This document shows, piece by piece, positions 44,129 to 52,163 of a stretch of DNA of 64,000 nucleotides. A program made the position numbers and the translations under genes. The notes beneath the pieces were generated by a model. That model was not told where the DNA came from. It searched no databases and worked only from the letters and a program-made list of their open reading frames with translations. The stretch comes from Streptomyces physcomitrii (GTDB lineage Bacteria; Actinomycetota; Actinomycetes; Streptomycetales; Streptomycetaceae): positions 62,001 to 126,000 of the forward strand of contig NZ_JAAWWP010000008.1 of NCBI RefSeq assembly GCF_012273655.1. The letters run 5' to 3'. Numbering within the stretch: the stretch's first letter is position 1; every line of letters begins with the position of its first letter.

Positions 44129-44809
44129 TCAGACGACCGTGGAGTTGTTCATCTTCCGGGTGGAGATGATCTGGTCGACCAGGCCGTAGGACAGGGCGTC
44201 CTCGGCCGTGAGGATCTTGTCGCGCTCGATGTCCTCGCGGATCTGCTCGATCGGCGTGGTCGAGTGCTTGGCCAGCAGCTCTTCCAGCTGTGAGCGCATC
44301 CGGAGGATCTCGTTCGCCGCGATCTCGAGGTCGGAGACCTGACCGCGACCCGTCTCACTGTAGGGCTGGTGGATGAGAACCCGCGCATTGGGCAGGGCCA
44401 TGCGCTTGCCGGGGGTGCCCGCGGCGAGCAGGATCGCGGCGGCGGAGGCGGCCTGGCCCATGCAGACGGTCTGGACGTCCGGCTTCACGAACTGCATCGT
44501 GTCGTAGATGGCGGTGAGCGCCGTGAAGGAGCCGCCGGGGCTGTTGATGTAGACCGAGATGTCGCGGTCCGGGTCCATCGACTCCAGGCAGAGCAGCTGC
44601 GCCATGACGTCGTTGGCGGAGGCGTCGTCGATCTGCACACCGAGGAAGATCACCCGCTCCTCGAAGAGCTTCGCGTACGGGTCGTACTCGCGCACGCCCT
44701 GCGAGGTGCGCTCGACGAAGCGCGGGATGACGTAGCGGGACTCGGCGCGCGGCCCGGTGTACTCGGCCTGCGCGCGGTCGTAGAGGCCGCTGCCGGGGAA
44801 GTCGTTCAC
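44129..44809 (-). CDS. clpP2: ATP-dependent Clp protease proteolytic subunit ClpP2
   Basis: This is one of two ClpP subunits that form a mixed tetradecamer in actinobacteria. The 226-residue protein has the catalytic triad Ser122 (GQAASAAA), His147 (LIHQP) and Asp197, plus an N-terminal extension of about 45 residues that may be removed as propeptide. The start is GTG. It follows clpP1 by 50 bases in the same operon. Confidence 0.97.
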   Translation of the reverse strand: MNDFPGSGLYDRAQAEYTGPRAESRYVIPRFVERTSQGVREYDPYAKLFEERVIFLGVQIDDASANDVMAQLLCLESMDPDRDISVYINSPGGSFTALTAIYDTMQFVKPDVQTVCMGQAASAAAILLAAGTPGKRMALPNARVLIHQPYSETGRGQVSDLEIAANEILRMRSQLEELLAKHSTTPIEQIREDIERDKILTAEDALSYGLVDQIISTRKMNNSTVV

Positions 44810-44859
44810 TTCTGTCTCCTGAAAATGAGCTGAGGCGGTCGGCTGGAGGCTGTCGGGGC

Positions 44860-45480
44860 TCAGGCCGCCCCGGTGCCACCGCCGCCCGGCATACCGGCAG
44901 CCGTGGGCATGATGTCGTCGATGAGGCCGTACTCCTTGGCCTCCTCCGGGTCGAACCAGCGGTCGCGGTCGGAGTCGCGGGTGATCTGCTCGACGCTCTG
45001 ACCGGTGTGGTGCGAGGTCAGCTCGGCCATCCGCTTCTTGGTGTGCAGCAGCCGCTCGGCGTGGATCTTGATGTCCGAGGCCGAGCCGGCGAGGCCGGCG
45101 GAGGGCTGGTGGATGAGGATCTCGGCGTTCGGCAGGGCGAAGCGCTTGCCCGGGGTGCCCGCGCTGAGCAGGAACTGCCCCATCGAGGCGGCCATGCCCA
45201 TGGCGATGGTGACCACGTCGTTCTTGATGTACTGCATCGTGTCGTAGATCGCCATGCCCGCGGTGATCGATCCGCCCGGGCTGTTGATGTAGAGGAAGAT
45301 GTCCTTGTCCGGGTCGGCGGCAAGGAGCAGCAGCTGTGCGGTGATCTTATTGGCGATGTCGTCGTCGACCGGCTGGCCGAGGAAGATGATCCGCTCGTTG
45401 AGCAGCCGGTTGTAGACCTGGTCGCCGAGGCCACCACCGATGGAAGGCTCGCCGGCGGCGGAGGGCATCAGATTCGTCAC
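44860..45480 (-). CDS. clpP1: ATP-dependent Clp protease proteolytic subunit ClpP1
   Basis: The 206-residue subunit has the triad Ser99 (GMAASMGQF), His124 (LIHQPS) and Asp173. The GTG start at VTNLMPSAAGEPS has AGGTGG just upstream and matches the N-terminus I remember for Streptomyces ClpP1; a 14-residue upstream extension is rejected. The C-terminus has a short Gly-rich tail. A ClgR-type operator and a probable -10 lie 120-180 bases upstream, which fits the known ClgR control of clpP1P2. Confidence 0.97.
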   Translation of the reverse strand: MTNLMPSAAGEPSIGGGLGDQVYNRLLNERIIFLGQPVDDDIANKITAQLLLLAADPDKDIFLYINSPGGSITAGMAIYDTMQYIKNDVVTIAMGMAASMGQFLLSAGTPGKRFALPNAEILIHQPSAGLAGSASDIKIHAERLLHTKKRMAELTSHHTGQSVEQITRDSDRDRWFDPEEAKEYGLIDDIMPTAAGMPGGGGTGAA

Positions 45481-45603
45481 GTATCCACCTGCTCGTCTTA
45501 CGACGGCGCCGGGCCGTCTCACGTCTTCTGCTGGGGCGTGGGGCCCCGCGTCCTCACCGCCGTCCGGCGGCGCCTGGGGACTCCCCTGCCCTCGTAGTCA
45601 TGG

Positions 45604-45662
45604 ACCCTAACGCGCAGGCAGGCGGGTGCACTCCCGCACCGGGGACTGTTCGCTGTGAGCGC
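45604..45662 (-). promoter_or_regulatory. clpP1: clpP1 promoter region with ClgR-type operator
   Basis: GTTCGC-N5-GCG occurs at 45648-45661 on the plus strand; read on the minus strand it gives CGCTCACAGCGAAC, which fits the actinobacterial ClgR consensus CGCYNANRGCGWWS. A TAGGGT (45604-45609) further downstream can act as the -10, placing the operator near -57, a good activator position. Confidence 0.65.
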
Positions 45663-45920
45663 AGGTGCACCAGGGGCCACGCAGGGGCCGCCGGGATCGG
45701 ACGGCGGCGCGGCGGGGCGGGGCGCGACGGGGCCGCAGGCGGCCGCGGAGCGCGAGAAGCGGCGCGGGGGCGCAAGGGGCGGTGCCGCGGCGCGAGGACG
45801 GCGCTGAGGGCTCCGCGGGGCGGCGGGGCGGATCCGGTGGGGCGGGACCCCTCACGGGCGCCGGGACGGCAGCCCGGGCGCCGGGAGAGAGCCGGGCGCC
45901 CGGAGAGGGCCGGGCACAAG

Positions 45921-45964
45921 CCGAGGGGCCCCGGACGCGCACGACGGCGTCCGGGGCCCCTCGG
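45921..45964 (-). terminator. Terminator hairpin downstream of tig
   Basis: Eighteen bases (45921-45938) pair perfectly with 45947-45964 around an eight-base loop, the longest perfect stem seen here, 57 bases after the tig stop. Confidence 0.85.
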
Positions 45965-46021
45965 CCGCGCACCCGTGCGGGCGCGCGGCGGCTCTGCGGA
46001 GAGCCGGGAGGGCGACGGGGC

Positions 46022-47422
46022 TCAGGCCTCGTTCTTCTCCTCGGCGGGCTTCTCCTCGGCCGAGCCCTCGGCGGCGGCCTCGGCGGTCTCGCCCGCCTCG
46101 GTCTCCTCCTCGTCGTCGCTCAGGTCGACGACCTCGCCGTTGGTGTCCTTGACGGTCGCGGCCTCGACCACGGCGGCCAGGGCCTTTCCGCGGGCGACCT
46201 CGCCGACGAGCATCGGCACCTGGTTGCCCTCGACGACCGCCTGCGCGAACTGGTCGGGGGACATGCCGGAGGAGGCGGCGCGGCGCATGAGGTGCTCGGT
46301 GAGCTCCTCCTGGCTGACGTTCAGCTTCTCCCGGTTGACCAGCTCGTCCAGGACGAACTGGGTCTTGATGCCCTTGACCGCGGCGTCCTTGGTCTCGGTC
46401 TCGAACTCCTCGGCGCTCTTGCCCTGGATCTCGAGGTACTTCTCCAGGTCCAGGCCCATCTGACCGAGCTGGTGGTGCTCCAGGTTGTGCTTGCGGGTGT
46501 TGATCTCGTCCTCGAGCAGCTTCTCGGGGACGGGCACCTCGACCAGTTCGAGCAGCTTCTCCAGGACGCGCTCCTGGGCCTGCGTGGCCTGGTCGTACTG
46601 CTTCATGTTCTCCAGCCGGGAGCGGCTGTCGGCGCGCAGCTCCTCCAGGGTGTCGAACTCGGAGGCGAGCTGGGCGAAGTCGTCGTCCAGCTCGGGCAGT
46701 TCGCGCTTGGCGACCTGGGTGACCTTGACGGTGACCTCGGCCTCCTTGCCGGCCGCCGAGCCGCCGGTGAGCTCGGAGGTGAAGGTGGCCTCGCCACCGG
46801 CCTCCACGCCCTTGACGGCGTCGTCGATGCCGGCGAGCAGCTCACCGGAGCCGATGGTGTAGGAGACGCCGTCGGCCACCCCGTCCGGGAGGACCTCGCC
46901 GTCGACCTTGGCCTGCAGGTCGAGGGTCAGAACGTCCCCGTCCTCGGCGGCGCGCTCGACCGGGCTGGTGGAGGCGAAGCGCTCGCGCAGCTCCTCGACC
47001 GCCTTGTCGACGTCCTCCTCGCTGACCTCGATCGGGTCGACCTCGACCTCGATGCCGGAGTAGTCCGGGATCTCGATGGTCGGGCGGACGTCCACCTCGG
47101 CGGTGAAGTTGAGCGTCTCGTTGTCCTTCAGCTCGGTGATGTCCACCTCGGGCTGGCCCAGGACGTTGAGCTCGGCCTCGTTGACGGCCTCGGTGTAGAA
47201 CTTCGGGAGGGCGTCGTTGACCGCCTCCTCAAGAACCGCTCCGCGGCCGAACCGCTGGTCGATGACGCGCGCCGGAATCTTGCCCTTCCGGAAACCCTTC
47301 ACCGTGACCTGCTGGTTGATCTTCTTGTACGCCGCGTCGAGGCTGTCCTTGAGCTCCTCGAAGGGCACCTCGACAGTGAGCCGAACCCGAGTCGGGTTCA
47401 GGTTCTCCACGGCGCTCTTCAC
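46022..47422 (-). CDS. tig: Trigger factor, ribosome-associated chaperone and prolyl isomerase
   Basis: Trigger factor binds L23 at the ribosome exit and shields nascent chains. The 466-residue protein has the ribosome-binding signature GFRKGKIP in its N-terminal domain, a central FKBP-like domain (about 155-245) and the helical C-terminal arms. An acidic tail (about 430-466, Glu/Ala-rich) is added at the end. The GTG start has AAGGAG eight bases upstream, which rejects the much longer upstream frame that runs through the tRNA-Pro gene. Its promoter is listed separately. Confidence 0.97.
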   Translation of the reverse strand: MKSAVENLNPTRVRLTVEVPFEELKDSLDAAYKKINQQVTVKGFRKGKIPARVIDQRFGRGAVLEEAVNDALPKFYTEAVNEAELNVLGQPEVDITELKDNETLNFTAEVDVRPTIEIPDYSGIEVEVDPIEVSEEDVDKAVEELRERFASTSPVERAAEDGDVLTLDLQAKVDGEVLPDGVADGVSYTIGSGELLAGIDDAVKGVEAGGEATFTSELTGGSAAGKEAEVTVKVTQVAKRELPELDDDFAQLASEFDTLEELRADSRSRLENMKQYDQATQAQERVLEKLLELVEVPVPEKLLEDEINTRKHNLEHHQLGQMGLDLEKYLEIQGKSAEEFETETKDAAVKGIKTQFVLDELVNREKLNVSQEELTEHLMRRAASSGMSPDQFAQAVVEGNQVPMLVGEVARGKALAAVVEAATVKDTNGEVVDLSDDEEETEAGETAEAAAEGSAEEKPAEEKNEA

Positions 47423-47551
47423 GGTTCGGTCTCCTTGTGGCTGACTTCTTGGATTCTGCTGAGCCGGAGAGCTGCAGCGGATCGCCCCCTCGAACGTCCC
47501 GGATCCGTCCCCCTCGGGGCGTGGACGCAGGCACACGGGCGCGCAGCTTGC

Positions 47552-47580
47552 ATAGTAACCGCAGGCGGGACACGCCCCAA
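47552..47580 (-). promoter_or_regulatory. tig: tig promoter
   Basis: TTGGGG (47575-47580) and TACTAT (47552-47557) on the minus strand are 17 bases apart. The start would be near 47545, leaving a leader of about 120 bases. The -35 shares bases with the T-rich tail of the tRNA-Pro terminator. Confidence 0.6.
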
Positions 47581-47609
47581 AAGAAGAGCCCGGGGACCTC
47601 TCCCCGGGC
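47579..47609 (-). terminator. Intrinsic terminator of tRNA-Pro with U-tract
   Basis: On the minus strand a nine-base stem (47601-47609 with 47588-47596, four-base loop) is followed by TCTTCTTTT. This is one of the few terminators in the window with a real U-tract, 58 bases after the tRNA. Confidence 0.8.
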
Positions 47610-47666
47610 GCTCCCGGCCGGGGAGGCGACAAGTGAGCGGGACCGCTCGCGCGCGCTCCCGTGAGG

Positions 47667-47743
47667 TGGTCGGGGTGGCGGGATTTGAACCCACGGCCTT
47701 CCGCTCCCAAAGCGGACGCGCTACCAAGCTGCGCCACACCCCG
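47667..47743 (-). tRNA. tRNA-Pro (anticodon TGG), CCA encoded
   Basis: The acceptor arms CGGGGTG and CACCCCG pair perfectly. The anticodon stem TCCGC/GCGGA closes the loop TTTGGGA, giving anticodon TGG. The T arm contains GGTTCAAATCC. After the discriminator A the gene itself carries CCA. A TACCCT about 17 bases upstream of the 5' end may be the -10. Confidence 0.95.
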
Positions 47744-47982
47744 TGCTGGTGCGACACGTAGGGTACATGCCCGCGAGCACGGGGGACTTCCCGATTTCAC
47801 GGCTCCGCCGCCTGGCGCGATGAAGCCGGTACGGGAGGCGGCACCGGACCGGTGCGGACGGGCCGGGCCGCCGCCGGAAGCGGCCGGGAGGGGCCCGCGG
47901 CGGAAGGGGTGTGCGGCGGGCGCCCGCGAGACGCTACGATGCTTCCCGTGCCGCGCGGTCACTGACCTGCGGTGCGAGGTGT

Positions 47983-48056
47983 GCGGGCGTAGCTCAATGG
48001 TAGAGCCCTAGTCTTCCAAACTAGCTACGCGGGTTCGATTCCCGTCGCCCGCTCCA
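47983..48056 (+). tRNA. tRNA-Gly (anticodon TCC), CCA encoded
   Basis: The acceptor arms GCGGGCG and CGCCCGC pair. The anticodon stem CTAGT/ACTAG closes the loop CTTCCAA with anticodon TCC. The T arm has GGTTCGATTCC. The discriminator T is followed by an encoded CCA. A TACGAT at 47935-47940 is a likely -10 box. Confidence 0.95.
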
Positions 48057-48061
48057 GACGG

Positions 48062-48107
48062 CTCAGGGCCGGGACATGAGGACTGCTCCTCGCGTCCCGG
48101 CCCTGAG
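48062..48107 (+). terminator. Terminator hairpin of tRNA-Gly
   Basis: Fourteen bases (48062-48075) pair perfectly with 48094-48107, with an inner gagg/cctc stem in the loop. It begins six bases after the CCA. Confidence 0.8.
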
Positions 48108-48202
48108 GCGTTTCGCCGGGTGCTTCCCGGGCGCTTCCGCCGGGCGGTCCGCGTGGGTGTCCTCGCCCGCGGGCCGGGGCAGTTGGGCGCCCGGGCGGAC
48201 CG

Positions 48203-48220
48203 GAGGGTCCGGGGACCCTC
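48203..48220 (-). terminator. Small hairpin downstream of the 67-residue membrane protein gene
   Basis: gagggtc and gaccctc pair around cggg, 13 bases after the stop. Confidence 0.45.
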
Positions 48221-48232
48221 CCGCCCGCGGCC

Positions 48233-48436
48233 TCAGAACTGTATGTCGCTGATGGTGTCGGCGATCGAGTTGAGGAAGTCGTTGATGTCCGGCGCCACGT
48301 CGGTCGAGGCCAGGAAGAAGCCGAAGAGCACCGCGACGACGGCCGGGCCCGGCTTTATCGATCCCCCGCGCAACAGCACCACCAGGATGATCGCCAGCAT
48401 CAGCACCACTGACAGCGAAATGGCCACGTCGATCAC
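48233..48436 (-). CDS. Small membrane protein, 67 residues, unknown function
   Basis: The reading frame begins at a GTG (VIDVAISLSVV) with GAGGG close upstream; a second GTG nine bases later is an equally possible start. Two hydrophobic segments (about 4-23 and 29-47) flank a short basic loop (RGGSIKPGP), and the tail is acidic (TDVAPDINDFLNSIADTISDIQF). The compact two-helix form and strong codon bias support a real gene. I do not recognise a function. Confidence 0.75.
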   Translation of the reverse strand: MIDVAISLSVVLMLAIILVVLLRGGSIKPGPAVVAVLFGFFLASTDVAPDINDFLNSIADTISDIQF

Positions 48437-48440
48437 ACAC

Positions 48441-49084
48441 CCTCGGTCGGTCCGCACTCCCCGGCCGGGGCACGTGCACACAACCCGCACACCCCCGCCA
48501 GAACCATCGTGCCACCAACGGGCCCGCCCCATGCCTTGAGTGACGGATCGTCGGCGGACCGGAGCCGGGGACGGCGTCCGCGGGCGGCTCCCCACGGCCC
48601 GACCACCCGCCCGTACGGGGGAATTGGCGGACCCGCGGCCACGTAATTGCGCGTGATCGTTTCCGGTGCCATCCAGTTGCCGCGCGGCGGCCGTCCCGCG
48701 CCGCTGACCAAATGGCGGACGGCTATTGCGAATTGGCGGGTCAGACGCGCCGGAGGCCGGTCCTCCGGCGCGAGACGGGGCGCCAACCCGCACCAACCGG
48801 TCATATCTCCGGTATCACCCTCGGACGCTATGCGCCGCTATGGGGATCGATGTCGGATGTGCCGGTCACGACGGACATAGCATTCCGGGGGCTGGCTATT
48901 GGGCTGCCCCGCCGCGTACTTGAGGCAATTCCGGGTAATCGCAGTCACCTATGGATTCGGTGTCGATGGTTTTACGAAGACGACCTCGCGAGGCTAGGGT
49001 TCCTCAGATGTTCCACGCTGCCACGATCTCTGAAAGCGCGGTGGGTCCCCTGTTCGTCCCGAGGTGTGAGTGGCGGGAGGGTCT
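48441..49084. other. Long intergenic region before the acyltransferase gene
   Basis: Nothing in these 644 bases is convincingly coding; the longest plus-strand frame (48712-49116) lacks a ribosome binding site, codon bias and a recognisable domain. The base composition is less GC-rich than the flanks. GAATTGGCGG occurs twice (48621 and 48730) with a related AATGGCGGAC at 48711. A TAGGGT near 49000 could be a -10 box for the downstream gene. Confidence 0.5.
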
Positions 49085-50272
49085 GTGACCAGTTCACTGC
49101 GACCGCAGGACCATGAGGGCGGGACGCGCGCGGGCGGGATGCCGCTGCCCCCGGCCGTGGAGACCGCCGATCCCCCGGCGGCCGGGACCCCGCCGAAGGA
49201 GGCCGCTCCGGCCGCCGGGAAACGGGCGAAGGCCTCGCCGGGGCGCGACCCCTTCTTCGACAACGCGAAGTACCTGGCGATCCTCTTCGTAGCCATGGGG
49301 CACTCCTGGGAGCCGCTGACCGACCACAGCCGGGCCGCCGAAGCGCTGTACATGGTCGTGTACACCTTCCACATGCCCGCGTTCATCGTGATCTCGGGCT
49401 ACTTCTCGCGCAGCTTCGACATGCGCCCGGACCGGCTCAAGCGGCTGATCACCGGGGTCGCGGTGCCCTATGTGCTCTTCGAGGTGGCGTACACCTTCTT
49501 CAAGCGCTGGGCCGACGACGATCCGCAGCAGCCGATCTCGCTGCTCGACCCCTGGTATCTGACCTGGTTCCTGGCGGCGCTCTTCGTCTGGCGGATGAGC
49601 ACCCCGCTGTGGAAGGTGGTGCGCTGGCCGCTGCCGCTGGCGCTGGCCGTCGCGGTGCTCGCCTCCGTCTCGCCGGACATCGGCGACGACCTCGACCTCC
49701 AGCGGGTGCTCCAGTTCCTGCCGTTCTTCGTCGCGGGGCTGCTGATGAAGCCGGAGCACTTCCGGCAGCTGCGCGGGCGCAAGCTGCGGCTGCTCTCCCT
49801 GCCGGTGCTCGCCTGCGGCGCGGCCGTCGCCTACTGGGCGGCCCCGCGGATGAACTCGGCCTGGTTCTACCACCGCGACAGCGCGCAGGAGCTGGGCGCC
49901 CCCTGGTGGGCGGGCGCGGTGATGACCCTCGCCCTGTTCGGCTGCTCCGCGGTGCTGACCGCCTGCTTCCTGGTGTGGGTGCCGCGCCGCCACATGTGGT
50001 TCACGGTCCTCGGCGCGGGCACGCTCTACGGCTACCTGCTGCACGGCTTCCTGGCCAAGGGCTCGCGCTTCTGGGGCTGGTTCGACACCTACGCGTGGCT
50101 GAAGGAGCCGTACGGCGAGGTCTTCGTGACCCTGGTCGCCGCGGTCGTGGTCACCGCGCTGTGCACCCCGCCCGTGCAGCGCGCCTTCAAGTTCGCCATG
50201 GAACCCAAGATGAACTGGGCCTTCGCGAAGGACCCGGCGGAGCAGGCCCGCCGCCGCAGCGCCACCCGCTGA
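49085..50272 (+). CDS. Acyltransferase family 3 membrane protein
   Basis: The 395-residue protein has a disordered N-terminus of about 50 residues, then a polytopic domain with about ten helices beginning FFDNAKYLAILFVAMGHSWEPL, in which the His after AMG is the conserved catalytic-type His of acyltransferase_3 (OafB/NolL) enzymes. MPAFIVISGYFSRSF is the second signature. Such proteins acetylate or otherwise acylate sugars of the envelope or small molecules. GGGAGGG precedes the chosen GTG; a GTG 15 bases upstream is possible. It converges with the HD gene. Confidence 0.9.
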   Translation: MTSSLRPQDHEGGTRAGGMPLPPAVETADPPAAGTPPKEAAPAAGKRAKASPGRDPFFDNAKYLAILFVAMGHSWEPLTDHSRAAEALYMVVYTFHMPAFIVISGYFSRSFDMRPDRLKRLITGVAVPYVLFEVAYTFFKRWADDDPQQPISLLDPWYLTWFLAALFVWRMSTPLWKVVRWPLPLALAVAVLASVSPDIGDDLDLQRVLQFLPFFVAGLLMKPEHFRQLRGRKLRLLSLPVLACGAAVAYWAAPRMNSAWFYHRDSAQELGAPWWAGAVMTLALFGCSAVLTACFLVWVPRRHMWFTVLGAGTLYGYLLHGFLAKGSRFWGWFDTYAWLKEPYGEVFVTLVAAVVVTALCTPPVQRAFKFAMEPKMNWAFAKDPAEQARRRSATR

Positions 50273-50321
50273 CCACCCCGCGGCACCCCCCGCCGGCTCC
50301 CCCGCGGCGCGCCGCCCCGGC

Positions 50322-50804
50322 TCACCGGCCGGGTGCGGCGAGCCCGAGCAGCGTCCGCATCCGCGCGTACTTGGCCCGCAGCCGCTCCCGGGTGGCCGGG
50401 TCGAGTACGGCGAGGCGGTCCGGGTCGGCGTTGTGCGCGAGGTCCGCCTCCTTGACCAGGAGCGCGCCGGGGGTGGCGAGGATCCGCCGGGCGTACGCCT
50501 CGGGTTCCTCGCCCGCCCGCCGGGTCAGGGCGCGCACGATCTCCTTGGTACGGGTGCCGAGCGCCGCCTCCTCCAGCCACCGCCAGGTCAGGCGGTCGTC
50601 CTCGACGGCGTCGTGCAGCCAGGCCGCGGCGATCTGTTCGGGGTCGCCGCCCCGGGCGCGCACCCCTTCGGCCACCGCGCGCAGATGCTCGCGGTAGGGC
50701 CGCCCCGCCTTGTCGGTCTGCCCCTCGTGGGCGGCCAGGGCCAGCGCCTCCACCTCGGCGAGGCCGAGCCGTCCGCCGCTGCCGGCCTCTCTCGTACGGT
50801 CCAT
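50322..50804 (-). CDS. HD domain phosphohydrolase resembling small alarmone hydrolases
   Basis: The 160-residue single-domain protein follows the hydrolase half of RelA/SpoT closely: AHEGQTDKAGRPYREHLRAVA (His40), WLHDAVEDDRLTW (His64-Asp65 and the ED pair) and VKEADLAHNADP (Asp121). These are the metal and substrate positions of (p)ppGpp hydrolases. There is no synthetase or TGS domain, so it would be a stand-alone hydrolase like MESH1 or the actinobacterial small alarmone hydrolases. That substrate is an inference; other HD phosphohydrolases share the motifs. It lies 49 bases downstream of the PP2C gene on the same strand. Confidence 0.88.
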   Translation of the reverse strand: MDRTREAGSGGRLGLAEVEALALAAHEGQTDKAGRPYREHLRAVAEGVRARGGDPEQIAAAWLHDAVEDDRLTWRWLEEAALGTRTKEIVRALTRRAGEEPEAYARRILATPGALLVKEADLAHNADPDRLAVLDPATRERLRAKYARMRTLLGLAAPGR

Positions 50805-50853
50805 CGGCCCGTCCCTCCGCTCCCCCGTACCGGGTATACGACAGGCGCCCGGC

Positions 50854-52002
50854 TCAGGCGTCCCGGCAGAGCAGGAGCAGCGCGCGGTCGTCCTTCACAT
50901 CCTTGGCGACGGCCTCGATGAGGTGCCAGGCGGCGCCGTGGAAACCGCCGACGACATAGCGGTCGGCCTCGCCGGTGAGGCGGCCGATGCCCTCGGAGAT
51001 GTCCTGCTCGGAGGTCTCCACCAGCCCGTCGGTGAAGAGCATCAGGACGTCGCCGGGGCGCAGGCTGCCCTTGACCGGGTCGAACTGGGCGCCGCCGTAG
51101 ACGCCGAGCAGCGGGCCCTGGCCGGAGATCTCCTCCCACCGGCCGGTGCCCGCGCTCAGTTGCAGGGCGGGCGGGTGGCCCGCGGAGAAGAGTTCGTAGT
51201 CGCCGCTCTCCAGGTCGAGCACCAGGTGGACGGAGGTGGCGAAGCCCTCGTCCCAGTCCTGGCGGAGCAGATAGGCGTTGGCGGCGGGCAGGAAGGCGTG
51301 CGGGGGCAGCGAGCCGAGCAGTCCGCCGAAGGCGCCGGAGAGCAGCAGGGAGCGGGAGGCGGCGTCCATGCCCTTGCCGGAGACGTCGGTGAGCACGACC
51401 TCCAGGGTGCGTCCGCCGTGCGTACGGGCCGCGACCACGAAGTCGCCGGAGAAGGACTGGCCGCCCGCGGGCCGCAGCGCCATCTCGCGGTGCCAGCCGC
51501 GCGGCAGTCCCGGCAGCTTGCTCTGCACCCGGATGCGCTCGCGCAGGTCGAAGAGCATGGTGCCGCCGCGCCGCCAGGGCACCCCGACCCGGGTGCGGAA
51601 CTGGGCGAGCAGCAGCCCGAAGAGGCCGCAGGCCGCGACGACCAGGACCACTCCGGGGGTGACCCGGCCGGGGCCCTCCTCGTAGGGGCCGAGCCGCAGG
51701 GACTCCACGATCAGGGCGGCCGCGGCGGCGGCGTAGAGGGCGAGCAGGCTCGCGGGGCGCAGCAGCAGTCCGCCGGCGACGATCGGCAGGACCAGGGTGG
51801 CCGGGGCGCACCAGACGGCGTCCATCAAGGTCAGGGCGCAGATGACGGGGACGGTGGCGAAGAGTCCGGCGAGCGCGATCCAGTCGGAGCCGTCGCCGCG
51901 GAAGTAGTCGACACCGGATCTGCGCAGCGTGATGCGGGCCCGGTGCACACGTTTCTTGATCCGGTGCCCTGCCGTGTCGGCTTCCGCTCGTCGTACTGCC
52001 AT
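50854..52002 (-). CDS. Membrane PP2C/SpoIIE-type protein serine/threonine phosphatase
   Basis: The 382-residue protein has a cytoplasmic basic start, about four transmembrane helices (about 45-150) and a C-terminal SpoIIE-like phosphatase domain. The metal-binding Asp residues are in SFSGDFV and LTDVSGKGMDAA, followed by LMLFTDGLVET and DDRALLLL. In Streptomyces such enzymes commonly act on anti-anti-sigma factors or other phosphoproteins. The start MAVRRAEADTAG is chosen; an upstream in-frame Met at 52041 is possible, and neither has a clear ribosome binding site. It runs divergently from the Eis-like gene. Confidence 0.92.
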   Translation of the reverse strand: MAVRRAEADTAGHRIKKRVHRARITLRRSGVDYFRGDGSDWIALAGLFATVPVICALTLMDAVWCAPATLVLPIVAGGLLLRPASLLALYAAAAAALIVESLRLGPYEEGPGRVTPGVVLVVAACGLFGLLLAQFRTRVGVPWRRGGTMLFDLRERIRVQSKLPGLPRGWHREMALRPAGGQSFSGDFVVAARTHGGRTLEVVLTDVSGKGMDAASRSLLLSGAFGGLLGSLPPHAFLPAANAYLLRQDWDEGFATSVHLVLDLESGDYELFSAGHPPALQLSAGTGRWEEISGQGPLLGVYGGAQFDPVKGSLRPGDVLMLFTDGLVETSEQDISEGIGRLTGEADRYVVGGFHGAAWHLIEAVAKDVKDDRALLLLCRDA

Positions 52003-52163
52003 CGCCCGTGGACCATATCCAGCAAGGGCCCTGCCGCGCACGGGTGGGCGGATATCTCCTCCCCCGGAGCGGGAAGCGGCCCGGAGGCGGGCGGAAGGAA
52101 AGACTCCGGTTTCGGGTGGAAAACGCCTCGCCCCGCGGCGGGCGCACTGGTAACGATGTGCGT

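Larger units (their letters stand above)
45481..46021. other. Intergenic region clpP1 / tig
   Basis: In these 541 bases I see no gene. On the minus strand, reading from the right, come the tig terminator (45921-45964), a very GC-rich stretch (45665-45920) with ggcgggg and gcgccgg runs, the ClgR-type operator and promoter (45604-45662), and the clpP1 leader. Confidence 0.6.

Noticed and set aside
47423..47962. N-terminal extension of the trigger factor frame through the tRNA-Pro gene
   Set aside because: The GTG at 47422 has AAGGAG at eight bases and gives the standard N-terminus; the extension crosses a tRNA and a promoter.
47667..48056. tRNA pair as an integration hot spot
   Set aside because: No integrase or duplicated tRNA 3' end is visible in the surrounding sequence.
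48712..49116. Plus-strand open frame of 134 codons in the long intergenic region
   Set aside because: There is no ribosome binding site and codon use is not biased; it overlaps the start of the acyltransferase gene.
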